From Phaeobacter sp. QD34_24 (GTDB lineage: Bacteria > Pseudomonadota > Alphaproteobacteria > Rhodobacterales > Rhodobacteraceae): a DNA stretch of 64,000 nt. Below, piece after piece: positions 36,665 through 47,951 of this stretch; the first letter of the stretch is position 1; the number at the start of each line of letters is the position of its first letter. Below the pieces are notes generated by a model. The model searched no databases. It saw nothing but the letters and a program-made list of their open reading frames with translations, and had not been told where the DNA came from. The DNA is taken from the NCBI RefSeq assembly GCF_028890115.1, contig NZ_JARCJD010000002.1, positions 124,001 through 188,000 on the forward strand. The letters are read 5' to 3'. Made by a program: the position numbers and the translations under genes.

Positions 36665-38029
36665 TTAGTGGATCCGCACACCCTGGCGGGTCAACTCGGC
36701 CTGCACGGCAGAGATGGCGATGTCCTGCGGGCTGCAGGACGACTTCACCGACAGGGCCGCCGCAACGCCTGCCCCCTGACCGGCAACGGCGCAGCAGGCC
36801 ATGTTGCGGGTGGCGGCATGGGCCACCTTGTCGCCGCCGATGGCACGACCGGTGACCAGCAGGTTCTCGACGCCCTTCGGCAGCATCGCGCGATAGGGGA
36901 TCTGCATGTAGCGCCCGGTGGTGGGCAGGATCAGGATGCCGTAGCCGTCGATGAATTCGGGGTAGATCCCGATGGTATCCTCGAACCGGCCTTGGTTGCG
37001 GGTCTCATCCTCGGTGATGTTGTGATGCGCGTCGATCTTGCGGGTGTCGCGGATACCGATGGTCATGCCAAAGTTGCGCAGCCGCGCGCCTTCGCAGCCC
37101 GGCGTATAGGCTTTCAGCGCATTGATCGCGTGCATGGCCTGCTTGCGGCCCTCGATCTCGAACCGGGTCATGCTGTCGGGATCGGTGCCGTCGCAGCCCG
37201 CCAGGTGCACCAGGTTCATATAGGTCATCTCGCCGCTGTCATGCACCGCGCCCCAGGTGCCGCCGATGGTATTGAGATGCGCCGGGATCACCCCGTCGCG
37301 CAAGGCCTGGGCAAAGGGTTTGGCCAGGAAGGGCGAGAACATGTCATCCTCCTTGCCCGAGGTCTCGACCTCCCATTCACCGGTGGACCAGTCCTTGTAG
37401 GTTTGCGGGTCGGCCTTGACGCCTTCCATGAACTTCTGCTTGTCGACGCCCGCGATGTGGAACATCACGCTGGCGGCTTGCATTTCCTCGATCGGGGTCT
37501 TGATCGTGGGGGCGCCCATCGCATGCGCGATGTCTGCATCTCCCGTGGCATCGATGACGCGCCGGGCCAGGATTGCCTCGCGTCCGGCCTTGGATTCCAC
37601 GATGACGCCGGTGATCCGGTTGCCCTCGCGGATTGGCGCCACGAACATGCGGTGGAGCATCGGGTGAATGCCCGCCTCCTCGACCAGCTTGTCTGCCACC
37701 AGTTTGAAACCTTCGGCGTCCAGCTCATAGGACAGGGACTGGCTTTCGGGAACGGCCGCGTCCATCGCCTTGGCGCGTTCCTCGAACTCCCAGCCGATGC
37801 CGCCTGCCTCGACCGTCTGCTCGTGGCGGTACCAGGCAAAGCCCTCGACCCCGACGGTGGTGATATTGCCGCCAAAGCAGCCGAACCGCTCCAGAAGCGT
37901 GACCTCCACCCCGCAGCGGGCCGCCGCCAAGGCCGCCGCCAGCCCGCCGGGACCAGAGCCGACCACGAGCACATCGGTACGGTGCACGACAGGGATCTCC
38001 CGAGCGGGTTCAGTGATTGTATCGTGCAT
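36665..38029 (-). CDS. FAD-dependent oxidoreductase
   Basis: A 454-residue flavoprotein. The start at 38029 has GGAGG 6 nt upstream; an upstream in-frame ATG (38062) lacks this. The N-terminal Rossmann motif DVLVVGSGPGGLAAALAAARCG is followed by LLERFGCFGGNITTVGVEGF. VIDATGDADIAHAMGAP is the second FAD motif and NLLVTGRAIGGDKVAHAATRNMACC the C-terminal one. This matches the FAD_oxidored (PF12831-type) family, which includes hydroxylases and dehydrogenases of small molecules; substrate unknown. It is divergent from proS with a 168-bp intergenic region. Confidence 0.88.
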   Translation of the reverse strand: MHDTITEPAREIPVVHRTDVLVVGSGPGGLAAALAAARCGVEVTLLERFGCFGGNITTVGVEGFAWYRHEQTVEAGGIGWEFEERAKAMDAAVPESQSLSYELDAEGFKLVADKLVEEAGIHPMLHRMFVAPIREGNRITGVIVESKAGREAILARRVIDATGDADIAHAMGAPTIKTPIEEMQAASVMFHIAGVDKQKFMEGVKADPQTYKDWSTGEWEVETSGKEDDMFSPFLAKPFAQALRDGVIPAHLNTIGGTWGAVHDSGEMTYMNLVHLAGCDGTDPDSMTRFEIEGRKQAMHAINALKAYTPGCEGARLRNFGMTIGIRDTRKIDAHHNITEDETRNQGRFEDTIGIYPEFIDGYGILILPTTGRYMQIPYRAMLPKGVENLLVTGRAIGGDKVAHAATRNMACCAVAGQGAGVAAALSVKSSCSPQDIAISAVQAELTRQGVRIH

Positions 38030-38197
38030 GCGCGCCTCCGATGGGTTTGTTTGACCATTCACAAACTGAAATCATTGTTCAAGTATTTTTCTGCCTGGAA
38101 TGACCAAGCGTAGTGCGCCTCATTTTCAAAGCCCGATTGCCTGAGGCGCGACGATGGCTTAGACCGCATGAAAACCCTTCGAACGAATGAGAGCGAC

Positions 38198-39553
38198 ATG
38201 CGCCTGTCCCGTTACTTCCTGCCTGTTCTGAAAGAGACGCCCTCCGAGGCTCAGATCGTCAGCCACCGCTACATGCTGCGGGCCGGCATGATCAAACAAT
38301 CCGCCGCCGGGATCTATTCCTGGCTGCCGCTGGGCTTCAAGGTGCTGAAGAAGATCGAAGGCATCGTCCACGAAGAACAGATGCGCGCGGGCCATATCCC
38401 GGTCCTGATGCCGACCATGCAATCGGCCGACCTGTGGCGCGAGAGCGGGCGCTATGATGCCTACGGCGAGGAAATGCTGCGCATCACCGATCGTCATGAC
38501 CGGGACCTGTTGTTCACCCCCACCGCCGAAGAGCTGATCACCGATATCTTCCGTAGCCATGTCAGCAGCTACAAGGATCTGCCGCTGACCATGTATCAGA
38601 TCCAGTGGAAGTTCCGCGACGAGATCCGTCCGCGTTTCGGCGTGATGCGGGGGCGTGAGTTCTACATGAAGGACGGCTACAACTTCGACCTGACCAAGGA
38701 AGACGCGCTGCACGCCTACAACCGTCACCTGGTGAGCTACCTGCGCACTTACGAGCGCATGGGCCTGCAGGCGATCCCGATGCGTGCGGACTCCGGCCCG
38801 ATCGGCGGCGATGACACGCACGAATTCCTGGTCCTGGCCGACACCGGCGAAAGCGAGGTCTTCTACGACAGCGCGGTCACCGATATTCGCCTGGGCGAGC
38901 GGGACATCGACTATAACGATGTGGACCAGTGCCGCGCGGTGATGGAGGAGTTCACGGCACTTTACGCCCGCACCGATGAAACCCATGATGCGCGTCTGTT
39001 CGACCAGATCCCAGCCGAACGTCAGCGCAGTGCCCGTGGCATCGAGGTGGGCCAGATCTTCTATTTCGGCACCAAATACTCCGATCCCCTGGGTGCCACC
39101 GTGCAGGGGCCTGATGGCAAGTCCATCCCGGTGCACATGGGCAGCCACGGGATCGGGGTCTCCCGCCTGGTTGGCGCCATCATCGAGGCGAGCCACGACG
39201 ACAAGGGCATTATCTGGCCGGAGGGTGTGACGCCTTTCCACTGCGGGATCGTCAACCTCAAGCAGGGCGATGACGAGGCAGACGCGGCCTGCAACCAGAT
39301 CTATGCAGCGCTTGTCGCGGCGGGTCTTGAGCCGCTGTATGATGACCGCAAGGAACGCGCTGGCGGCAAGTTCGCCACCATGGACCTGATCGGTCTGCCG
39401 TGGCGCATCACAGTCGGCCCGCGCGGGCTGAAAAACGGCGTGGTCGAAGTCACCTGCCGCCGCACCGGCGAGAGTGAAGAGCTGAGCCCGGAAGAGGCGG
39501 TGAAGAAGATCGCCAAGATCTATGAGCCGCATACCGCCGGCCGCGGTTTCTGA
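38198..39553 (+). CDS. proS: Prolyl-tRNA synthetase (short, alphaproteobacterial type)
   Basis: A 451-residue class II synthetase that charges tRNA-Pro. [30 protein letters not shown] is typical of the ProS N terminus. Motif 2 is [27 protein letters not shown] and motif 3 [27 protein letters not shown]. The C-terminal anticodon-binding domain follows. The editing INS domain (present in ~570-residue ProS) is absent, as is usual in alphaproteobacteria. The ATG is fixed by the conserved start with GAGAG upstream; the frame opens 30 nt earlier. A strong terminator follows. Confidence 0.97.
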   Translation: MRLSRYFLPVLKETPSEAQIVSHRYMLRAGMIKQSAAGIYSWLPLGFKVLKKIEGIVHEEQMRAGHIPVLMPTMQSADLWRESGRYDAYGEEMLRITDRHDRDLLFTPTAEELITDIFRSHVSSYKDLPLTMYQIQWKFRDEIRPRFGVMRGREFYMKDGYNFDLTKEDALHAYNRHLVSYLRTYERMGLQAIPMRADSGPIGGDDTHEFLVLADTGESEVFYDSAVTDIRLGERDIDYNDVDQCRAVMEEFTALYARTDETHDARLFDQIPAERQRSARGIEVGQIFYFGTKYSDPLGATVQGPDGKSIPVHMGSHGIGVSRLVGAIIEASHDDKGIIWPEGVTPFHCGIVNLKQGDDEADAACNQIYAALVAAGLEPLYDDRKERAGGKFATMDLIGLPWRITVGPRGLKNGVVEVTCRRTGESEELSPEEAVKKIAKIYEPHTAGRGF

Positions 39554-39577
39554 GACTTGCCATTGGACGATAGGATG

Positions 39578-39606
39578 AAAGGCAGGCCGGATGGCCTGCC
39601 TTTTGC
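39578..39606 (+). terminator. Intrinsic terminator after proS
   Basis: Perfect 11-bp stem AAAGGCAGGCC (39578-39588) with GGCCTGCCTTT (39593-39603), loop GGAT, then a T-run. Lies between the convergent proS and spondin-domain gene, and can act on both strands. Confidence 0.93.
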
Positions 39607-39656
39607 GTTTCCCCTCCAGCAGTAGACCGGAGGGCTGCCGAGGTGATCCGCCTGAC

Positions 39657-40754
39657 TTAGAAAAAGTCCACGTTCAGATCGGTCAGACTGTCCAGCTCAA
39701 GGCCGCGCAGCACCAGGACATCGCCTTCACCAAAATCGATCACCGTGTTCTGGCCGCGTTGTTCGGCGAGGTCTGTCAGATCATCCAGGCTCTCGATACC
39801 TTCGATGGACAGGGTCAGGACGTCTTCATCCGCATTGAAGTCCTGAATGCGATCTCGCTTGTCACCCTGTTCAAAGACAAAGACATCCGCACCCTGACCG
39901 CCAAGCAGAACATCATTGCCACGGCCACCGTCCAGCGTGTCATTGCCCTTGCCGCCATCAAGGTAGTCACGACCCGCGTTCCCCGACAGCTCATCCCAGC
40001 CCAAACGCCCCAGCAAGGCGTCCTGGCCACGTCCGCCGTTCGCAAGATCATCAGAGGCCGAACCGATCAGCACATCCGAGCCACGGCTGCCCTCGAAGGT
40101 CTCCACCGTGTTGATATGCACGTCCGCAATCTGTGCGCCGGGCTGGGTGAAATCCGCGGCCTCGGGATCAATGAAGGCGCCGGCCGCATTGGTGCCGCCC
40201 AGGATATTGCCATCGTCCAGGAAGCCCGGGTGCTCATGCACAACGCCGTTCTCATCCACGCCGGTATTAGCCGCCGTCTGGTTCAAAAAGGCTGCATCCT
40301 CTTCGGTGTTTTCCTCGGTCCCGGCATCAAGAACGTCAGCGCCGTCAAAGCGAATGTTCTGGGCGCCCAGGAAATTGCCGTCTTCATCAAACAGGCGAAT
40401 GGCGCTCTCGGTGCCGATGAAGGCATCGTTTGACGGCAGGATCATCGCACTCAGCGAGATATGGCTGGTCGCGCTGCCATTGAGGCTGACAGTGCTGCTT
40501 GCGGTTTCACCGGTGGCAATCGGACCGGCGGCGCCCAGGACGGCGCCGGTCACCGCATCGGCGTCAGCGGCCAGCACCTCTTCATTGATCGGGGTGAAAT
40601 TGCCGTCTTCGGCCAGGGCCTCAAGCCCTGCCGAGGCTGCCTCGCCATTGGTGTAGAGGTCGAAAGAGCCGTCATGGGCGGCAAACCAAAGCGGTGTCAG
40701 GAAGGTGCCGCCGTGCAGGGAGGTGTTGGTTGTTACAATTCGAATGTCGGTCAT
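39657..40754 (-). CDS. Secreted spondin-domain protein with RTX repeats
   Basis: A 365-residue protein without a Sec signal. The start MTDIRIVTTNTSLHGGTFLTPLWFAAHDGSFDLY matches the bacterial spondin_N domain, about residues 3-200, an extracellular cell-adhesion type fold with Ca or ligand sites. A block of calcium-binding GGxGxD nonapeptides follows (about residues 245-310, e.g. GGRGNDVLLGGQGADVFVF). The acidic C terminus ends LTDLNVDFF, like a type I secretion signal. Export through an ABC transporter is likely, but none is in the window. Similar to the M10 protease at 17.8-19.2 kb in RTX organisation. Role may be surface attachment; inference. Confidence 0.85.
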   Translation of the reverse strand: MTDIRIVTTNTSLHGGTFLTPLWFAAHDGSFDLYTNGEAASAGLEALAEDGNFTPINEEVLAADADAVTGAVLGAAGPIATGETASSTVSLNGSATSHISLSAMILPSNDAFIGTESAIRLFDEDGNFLGAQNIRFDGADVLDAGTEENTEEDAAFLNQTAANTGVDENGVVHEHPGFLDDGNILGGTNAAGAFIDPEAADFTQPGAQIADVHINTVETFEGSRGSDVLIGSASDDLANGGRGQDALLGRLGWDELSGNAGRDYLDGGKGNDTLDGGRGNDVLLGGQGADVFVFEQGDKRDRIQDFNADEDVLTLSIEGIESLDDLTDLAEQRGQNTVIDFGEGDVLVLRGLELDSLTDLNVDFF

Positions 40755-41093
40755 GAAACTGTGCCCGTGGTTGTTGTGTAGGACTTCGTTGCTGAAGTGG
40801 GTGCAGCCTGCCGTCGAACATGTCCGCCGGATAGCCTTGCGACCCTCACGTTCCATCACCTGGCAGCGAGATCCCCGTGAAGCCACGAAAACGCGATTTT
40901 TGGTCTCTTTTCCGTGGGTTGATGTGGGAATGGTGCTCAGGAAATTGGGCCGAAGTTCACGTGAATGTGCGCTGCGCGTGGGCTTTCGATCCGCTAGAAT
41001 AGGCTGTCGCAAATGGGTGCGCTTGACCCTGTTTGTGGCGCACAATAGGCTTGGCGCAAGCAATAATCCGCGCCACGAAAGAGCCGAGCAGCC
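40755..41093. other. Divergent intergenic region, spondin gene and lolC/E
   Basis: A 339-bp region with no supported gene. Towards lolC/E, TTGACC at 41023-41028 is a good -35 but the matching -10 17 bp away (TAGGCT) is poor. Towards the spondin gene only weak elements were seen. An ORF can be drawn through it in several frames but without SD or codon-like pattern. Confidence 0.6.
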
Positions 41094-42380
41094 ATGACCT
41101 CCTCCCCCCCGCCATTTGCGCGTTTTGAATGGATCATTGCATGGCGTTATCTGCGCGCGCGCCGGGCCGAGGGCGGTGTCAGCGTGATGACCTGGATCAG
41201 CCTGATTGGCATCACGCTTGCGGTCTTTGCGCTGATTGCGACCCTAGCAGTGCGCTCGGGGTTTCGCTCTGAATTTGTCGGCACCATCCTGGGCGCCAAT
41301 GCCCATGTGACGCTCTATTCCTATGGCGAGATGGCCGAGGACGGGCGCCTGGATCGCAGATTGGAAAACTACACCGACCTTGCCGCCCGCGTGGGCGAGG
41401 TGCCCGGCGTCATGCGCGCCGCTCCCCTGATCAAGGGACAGGTCATGGCCAATCTGCGCCAGCGCAATGCGGGGGTGGAGGTCTTCGGGATTTCGGCTGC
41501 GGATCTCCAGGCGATTCCGGGCGTGGCGCAAAGCGAGGACTACTCTGGCGATCTGGCCCGCTTTGAACAGGGGGTCGCCATCGGGTCGGGGGTCGCGCGC
41601 GAGCTTGGCGTCAGTGCTGGCGACAGGATCAAGCTGATCTCCCCAAATGGTGTGAAAACCCCGTTTGGCACCAGCCCGCGCGTCAACGCCTATGAGGTGG
41701 TCTATATCTTCACCGCCGGCCGTTATGACATCGACCGCACCCGGCTCTATATGCCCTTTGCCGAGGCCCAGGCCTTTTTCAACCGCGAAGGTGTTGCCGA
41801 TGAGATCGAGGTGATGGTTGCGGATCCCGAAGCGGTGGATCGCGTTGTCGTGCCGTTGATGATGGCGGCGGGGCAGGGGATCGGCGCCTGGACCTGGCGC
41901 GATGCCTCGGGCGGCTTCCTGCGCGCGCTGGAGGTGGAGGACAACGTGATGTTCATCATCCTGTCGATCCTGGTGCTGATCGCCACCATGAATATCGTCT
42001 CGGGGCTGATCATGCTGGTCAAGAACAAGGGCCGTGACATTGGCATCCTGCGCACCATCGGACTGAGTGAAGGGTCGGTGATGCGGGTCTTCTTCATCTG
42101 CGGCGCCTTCACCGGCGTCATCGGCACCATCTGCGGCGTGATCCTGGGCTGCCTGTTTGCGCTATATATCGATCCGATCTTCTCTTTCGTGAACTATGTC
42201 ATGGGAGGCGGTGTCTGGGACCCGTCGATCCGGGGCATCTATGCGCTCCCGGCCGAGCTGAATCTGCCCGATGTGCTGTCTGCCGTGGCCCTGTCGCTGG
42301 GGCTGTCTTTCGTGGTCACCATCTTCCCGGCCCGGCGCGCCGCCCGGCTGAACCCGGTGGAGGCGCTGCGCTATGAATGA
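41094..42380 (+). CDS. lolC: Lipoprotein-releasing ABC transporter permease (LolC/LolE)
   Basis: A 428-residue inner-membrane permease with an N-terminal helix ([34 protein letters not shown]), a ~220-residue periplasmic MacB-like domain and three C-terminal helices, including [37 protein letters not shown]. This is the FtsX-type LolC/E layout. It extracts mature lipoproteins from the inner membrane for transfer to LolA. Only one permease gene is present; in many alphaproteobacteria a single LolC/E-type (LolF) protein forms a homodimer. It overlaps lolD by 8 nt. Confidence 0.94.
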   Translation: MTSSPPPFARFEWIIAWRYLRARRAEGGVSVMTWISLIGITLAVFALIATLAVRSGFRSEFVGTILGANAHVTLYSYGEMAEDGRLDRRLENYTDLAARVGEVPGVMRAAPLIKGQVMANLRQRNAGVEVFGISAADLQAIPGVAQSEDYSGDLARFEQGVAIGSGVARELGVSAGDRIKLISPNGVKTPFGTSPRVNAYEVVYIFTAGRYDIDRTRLYMPFAEAQAFFNREGVADEIEVMVADPEAVDRVVVPLMMAAGQGIGAWTWRDASGGFLRALEVEDNVMFIILSILVLIATMNIVSGLIMLVKNKGRDIGILRTIGLSEGSVMRVFFICGAFTGVIGTICGVILGCLFALYIDPIFSFVNYVMGGGVWDPSIRGIYALPAELNLPDVLSAVALSLGLSFVVTIFPARRAARLNPVEALRYE

Positions 42381-43080
42381 TCTGACCGCAGAGAACCCGC
42401 AGATGGCGCTGGACCTGAAGGGCATCACCAAGGCCTATAATCGTGGCAGCAGTGCGCAGGTGGACGTCCTGCGCGGTGTCGATCTGTCGCTGAAACCCGG
42501 AGAGGTGGTGGCCCTGGTGGCGCCCTCGGGGGCTGGGAAATCCACCCTTCTGCATATCGCGGGCCTGCTCGACACGCCGGATGCGGGCAGCCTGTCGATC
42601 GCGGGGCAAGAGGTCGTGGGGCTTGGGGAGGGCAGCCGCACCCGTCTGCGCCGCCGCGATATCGGCTTTATCTACCAGTTCCACCACCTTCTGCCCGAAT
42701 TCACCGCCGCCGAGAATATCATCCTGCCGCAACTGGCCGATGGGACACGCCCGAAAGAGGCAGAGCAGCGGGCCAGGGAGCTGTTGGATCTTGTCGGCCT
42801 TTCGGCACGTGCCGCGCACCGCCCGGCTGAACTGTCCGGTGGGGAGCAGCAGCGCGTTGCCTTCTGTCGGGCGCTTGCCAATCGGCCCAGCGTCCTGCTG
42901 GCGGATGAGCCGACCGGCAATCTTGATCCCGGCACCTCCGATCAGGTGTTCGAGGTTTTGATGGAGCTGGTGCGCAGCTCTGGCCTGGCGGCGCTGATCG
43001 CCACCCATAACCTTGACCTTGCCGCGCGTATGGACCGCATGCTGCGGCTTGAACAGGGCAAGCTGCTGCAGATCTCCTGA
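42373..43080 (+). CDS. lolD: Lipoprotein-releasing ABC transporter ATP-binding protein LolD
   Basis: A 235-residue ABC ATPase. Walker A is APSGAGKST (about residues 51-59), the Q-loop follows in [19 protein letters not shown], signature motif [19 protein letters not shown], Walker [14 protein letters not shown], and the switch His in ATHN. The [11 protein letters not shown] segment is typical of LolD. It powers the LolC/E permease encoded immediately upstream with which it shares an 8-nt overlap. Essential outer-membrane biogenesis function, relevant to the many lipoproteins in this window. Confidence 0.96.
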   Translation: MNDLTAENPQMALDLKGITKAYNRGSSAQVDVLRGVDLSLKPGEVVALVAPSGAGKSTLLHIAGLLDTPDAGSLSIAGQEVVGLGEGSRTRLRRRDIGFIYQFHHLLPEFTAAENIILPQLADGTRPKEAEQRARELLDLVGLSARAAHRPAELSGGEQQRVAFCRALANRPSVLLADEPTGNLDPGTSDQVFEVLMELVRSSGLAALIATHNLDLAARMDRMLRLEQGKLLQIS

Positions 43081-43196
43081 GCCGGGAACCGCACGTGTTC
43101 GCGACCCATGGAGAAGCGGTTTACCCTGCTCAAAGAGGCGGCTAAACTTTGAAAAAACAGCGTATTCGGCGCGACCCATTCGGCAGGAGCGATACG

Positions 43197-43610
43197 ATGA
43201 ATAGAAGAGCAACCCTGTTGGCCCTTCCGGTATTGGCAGCCCTGGCGGTGGCCTGCACCGAAGCGGTGATCAGCATGCCCACCCCAGAGGAGGGGCAGGC
43301 GATCTTCAACCGCAACTGTGCCATCTGCCACGGCAGCGACGCAGAGATCGCCAACCGTGAGACCACCGGCAAGGCACCGGATCTGCGCCGGATCAGCGCC
43401 CGTCACGGCGGTGATTTTCCGCGTGCCAAGGTGATGTCGCAGATTGATGGATACGGGCGCGGCAAGGTCGGCGCAGACCTCATGCCGGAGTTCGGAACCC
43501 TGCTGGAAGGCGACCTGATCCCGGTCGAGGTAGACGGCACCCTGACGCCGACGCCGCGCCCGCTGGCGGCGCTGATGACCTATCTCGAAAGCCTCCAGCC
43601 GGAAGCCTAA
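43197..43610 (+). CDS. c-type cytochrome, predicted lipoprotein
   Basis: A 137-residue single-heme cytochrome c. The ATG at 43197 has AGGAG 8 nt upstream; a frame 48 nt earlier adds a basic tail and is rejected. The signal ends with lipobox AVAC (Cys20), so the protein may be lipid-anchored. CAICH at residues 41-45 binds heme; the axial Met is probably in ADLMPEFG. A class I monoheme fold fits the length. Partner unknown. It lies 116 bp after lolD and convergent with the next gene. Confidence 0.88.
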   Translation: MNRRATLLALPVLAALAVACTEAVISMPTPEEGQAIFNRNCAICHGSDAEIANRETTGKAPDLRRISARHGGDFPRAKVMSQIDGYGRGKVGADLMPEFGTLLEGDLIPVEVDGTLTPTPRPLAALMTYLESLQPEA

Positions 43611-43615
43611 CGCGC

Positions 43616-44296
43616 CTAGTTGCAGATCCCGCGCAGATCGGCGTTCTTCCAGGGCAGGTAGACGTCGCTTTGGCGGGTCTTTGGAAGGTCGGTGACCGGC
43701 ATCACTTCTTTCAGCATGGCATGCAGCCGCTTGGTGCGCGCGCCCTGTGGCGCCAAGGCGCGGCAGCAGACGTATTCCTCGACGATGGCGCCCTGCTGTT
43801 CGTAGCCGTAGCTCAGGAAATCGGGGCTTTGATCCAATTCGAACAGGTAGGGATCGGGGTTGCCCTGGTGCTCGGCTGCGGCCAGAAGCGGCGTATAGCC
43901 GGTGCGCGCCCGGTTCTGCCATTGCCAGACATGGGTGACCTCATGGGCGAGCAGCATCGCCTCAACCAGGTACAGCCGCTCGGGGTAGGCGGGCAGGTAG
44001 TTCTCCGCGTACCAGTCGCTGATGAACAGGATCTTGTTGAAGACCGTCATCGCCGCCGGGGAGGAGGTGACACGGCCTTCCTTCATCGGCGGCAGGATGC
44101 GTTCACGGCAGGCCACCCGCGGGCGCGGTTTGCGATAAAAGGTGGTGGTCGGCACCGGCGCGCCATCGACGATACGCAGCTTCTCCACCTGCACATCTGC
44201 CCCGTGAATATCCGACAGGAAGGCGTGCTCCTGCGGCGTCAATGCGCGCCCACAGGAGCTGAGGATCAGGGCAATCAGGACAAGACGCAGGATCAT
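43616..44296 (-). CDS. Lipoprotein with HExxH motif, unknown function
   Basis: A 226-residue predicted lipoprotein (lipobox LSSC, Cys15). It contains LLAHEVTHVWQWQNRARTGY with HEVTH at residues 118-122, a possible zinc-metallopeptidase motif, plus LFISDWYAENYLPAYPERLYLVEAMLL just before. HVWQxQ is seen in DUF4157-like peptidase-fold domains that may not be proteolytic. Enzyme activity is not established. It is convergent with the cytochrome gene; stop codons are 5 bp apart. Confidence 0.82.
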   Translation of the reverse strand: MILRLVLIALILSSCGRALTPQEHAFLSDIHGADVQVEKLRIVDGAPVPTTTFYRKPRPRVACRERILPPMKEGRVTSSPAAMTVFNKILFISDWYAENYLPAYPERLYLVEAMLLAHEVTHVWQWQNRARTGYTPLLAAAEHQGNPDPYLFELDQSPDFLSYGYEQQGAIVEEYVCCRALAPQGARTKRLHAMLKEVMPVTDLPKTRQSDVYLPWKNADLRGICN

Positions 44297-44337
44297 GGCA
44301 TCAGGCTAGCGCAGCAGGCGCGGGCTGCAAAGCTGCC

Positions 44338-44742
44338 TTATGCGGCATAGAAGCTTGCGGTGGCGGTGGCGACCAGCTTGCCACTGTCCTCTTCGCTCAT
44401 CTCGGCGCGGGCAAAGACCAGCGATTTCCCGGCCCGCACCACGGATGCACGGCAGAGGATCGCGGTGCCCACACCGGGGCGCAGGAATTGCGTGTGCAGA
44501 TCCGTCGTCGCCAGCGCCCGCACGGCTCCATTATGGGCAAAGGCCGCCAGCACCATGGAGGTATCGGCCAGCGCCGCCAAAGCCTGGCCTGAGACGATCC
44601 CGCCCATGCGCGCAAGGTTCGGTGTCAGCGGCATGCGCAGGGTGGTCTGTTCCGGGCTGGCCTCGGTCACGGTCAGATCCAGCGCCTGCACCCAATCGGC
44701 AAAGCCTTCGGCCAGAACGGACTGCAAATCCTGTGGGGTCAT
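44338..44742 (-). CDS. PaaI-family thioesterase (hotdog fold)
   Basis: A 134-residue hotdog protein. ATG 44742 has GGGAGAG upstream; the open frame continues 60 nt further. ARMGGIVSGQALAALADTSMVLAAF includes the conserved helix with the catalytic-type Asp/Gly region of PaaI thioesterases. ATTDLHTQFLRPGVGTAILCRASVVRAGKSLVFARAEM continues the hotdog sheet. Hydrolyses acyl-CoA thioesters; specificity unknown. Its upstream region contains the strongly structured stretch at 44856-45059. Confidence 0.9.
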   Translation of the reverse strand: MTPQDLQSVLAEGFADWVQALDLTVTEASPEQTTLRMPLTPNLARMGGIVSGQALAALADTSMVLAAFAHNGAVRALATTDLHTQFLRPGVGTAILCRASVVRAGKSLVFARAEMSEEDSGKLVATATASFYAA

Positions 44743-44855
44743 GGGTCTCTCCCTGTTTTGATCGGGAGGGTAGCTGCAGGCAGAGGCAATGGAAACGGGC
44801 AATTGCGCGCGCGCCTGACGTTACATTCGGGAGTTCGTCCCGGACCGCGCAGCGG

Positions 44856-44878
44856 CAAACAGTGCGGGGCACTGTTTG
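44856..44878. repeat. Inverted repeat, 10-bp stem
   Basis: CAAACAGTGC (44856-44865), loop GGG, GCACTGTTTG (44869-44878). Perfect palindrome. Confidence 0.9.
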
Positions 44879-44895
44879 GGGAAAGAACGGGCGGA

Positions 44896-44953
44896 GCCCC
44901 AAGCCGAAACACCTGCCCCAAGATGCAGCGCCTGCAGGGTGTCCCCTTGGGGC
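44896..44953. repeat. Nested inverted repeat, 8-bp outer stem
   Basis: Outer arms GCCCCAAG (44896-44903) and CTTGGGGC (44946-44953) enclose a second stem ACACC/GGTGT with TGC/GCA, so the 58 nt can fold into one long hairpin. Confidence 0.8.
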
Positions 44954-44970
44954 GTGGAGCGTAGCCGCAC

Positions 44971-45066
44971 GGCCCGCGCCTGACCTTCCCGTCATGCCGG
45001 AGGCATGCTTTCAGCATAACGAAGGCGCATTCGCGCCCTTCCAAGGTCAGGCACGGGCCTTTTATT
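44971..45066 (+). repeat. Long inverted repeat closing a three-hairpin structure with T-run
   Basis: Outer arms GGCCCGCGCCTGACCTT (44971-44987) and AAGGTCAGGCACGGGCC (45043-45059) pair over 17 bp with one mismatch. Inside lie CATGCC-GGA-GGCATG (44993-45007) and a hairpin GAAGGCGC...GCGCCCTTC (45021-45041). The right arm is followed by TTTTATTG, as in a plus-strand intrinsic terminator. No plus-strand protein gene precedes it. Confidence 0.8.
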
Positions 45067-45115
45067 GACAAGAATGTTCAGTGAAGCAGATTTCGTCAAC
45101 ATTATGGGCTGGCTT

Positions 45116-45848
45116 TTACCCTAGCTCAGGGTCACAATCAGACAGCACTGGGACCCCGTTCTTTATTATGAATTCTTGCCTGCGAACCTGTTCACGAATA
45201 TTCTTACTTTCTAGAGTAAGTTTATACTCCTTTGAAATATCAAGTTTTCTATCATCGATATTCGTGATTTGAATCTGTTGTTCTTGTTCAGAGCTAAGAT
45301 AGCTGAGGTTTTCGGTTTGCAATTGCAGGTCTGGGTTGTCTTCTAGGGCCACGGTGGAGCTCAGTGAAGCCGCTCCAACGTTTTTTGCAGTAAATTTGTA
45401 AGTACGCCTTCCGCCAGTGGCCGAACTTCCACCGCCCCTCAATTGAAAGAATGGCAATTCCCTTGAACGGGACGCGAGAGTTTGATCTTCACGTACTGCA
45501 ATATCCAACTTCAATTGCTTTTCCGTAATTCCGACCATTTCCTTTTGTTGCTCAACCGAGTTCTGTAATTCTTTCGCCTGTAACTGAAGGGCTTGAACGC
45601 TGTGTCTTAGCTCTCTCCCTTGTTGGAAGAAACCTAGAACAAGCCAACAGATTGCCAATGGCCCAAAAGCGCCAGCTAGAAAATCGCCGACTTCGTTTAA
45701 GCTCATTGGTGCAAGCTGTAAGACGCCAAAGTAGTATAGAAGTGGTATTCCAGCAAAGAGGAGTATGAAGTATATCTTTGTAATTTTCAGTCCTAGTGAC
45801 TCAAGTTTTGTTCCATCTTCATCGTACCTACGCGTCTGTGTAGTCTCC

Positions 45849-45856
<8 letters not shown>
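45116..45856 (-). CDS. AT-rich two-helix membrane protein, likely acquired
   Basis: A 246-residue protein with visibly lower GC than all its neighbours, so probable horizontal acquisition. Two transmembrane segments (about residues 22-45 and 55-78, ITKIYFILLFAGIPLLYYF and GDFLAGAFGPLAICWLVLGF) are followed by a coiled coil (LRHSVQALQLQAKELQNSVEQQ) and a C-terminal beta-rich domain. Its start overlaps the end of parE by 8 nt. Topology (two N-terminal TMs, coiled coil, soluble tail) recalls small phage-defence or stress proteins, but no named family is recognised. Confidence 0.75.
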
Positions 45857-47807
<1,951 letters not shown>

Positions 47808-47951
47808 CTTTGTCGGGCTGCTCTTGGTTGCTTTTGGTTGAGGGGCATTATGGCAGGTGTCAGCCTTGCGGGGAAGAGGGGGAGCGGCCCTGTGGATAAG
47901 CTTGCTTCCATATGTCATGTAGGCGGAAACAGCTGCTGGAGGCATGGGCGG

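Larger units (their letters stand above)
44743..45115. other. Structured intergenic region, no protein gene
   Basis: A 373-bp region with three consecutive inverted-repeat units (see separate entries) and no supported protein gene. The whole stretch is GC-rich, whereas the gene just to its right is AT-rich. A plus-strand RNA ending in TTTTATT at about 45066 is possible. Confidence 0.7.
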
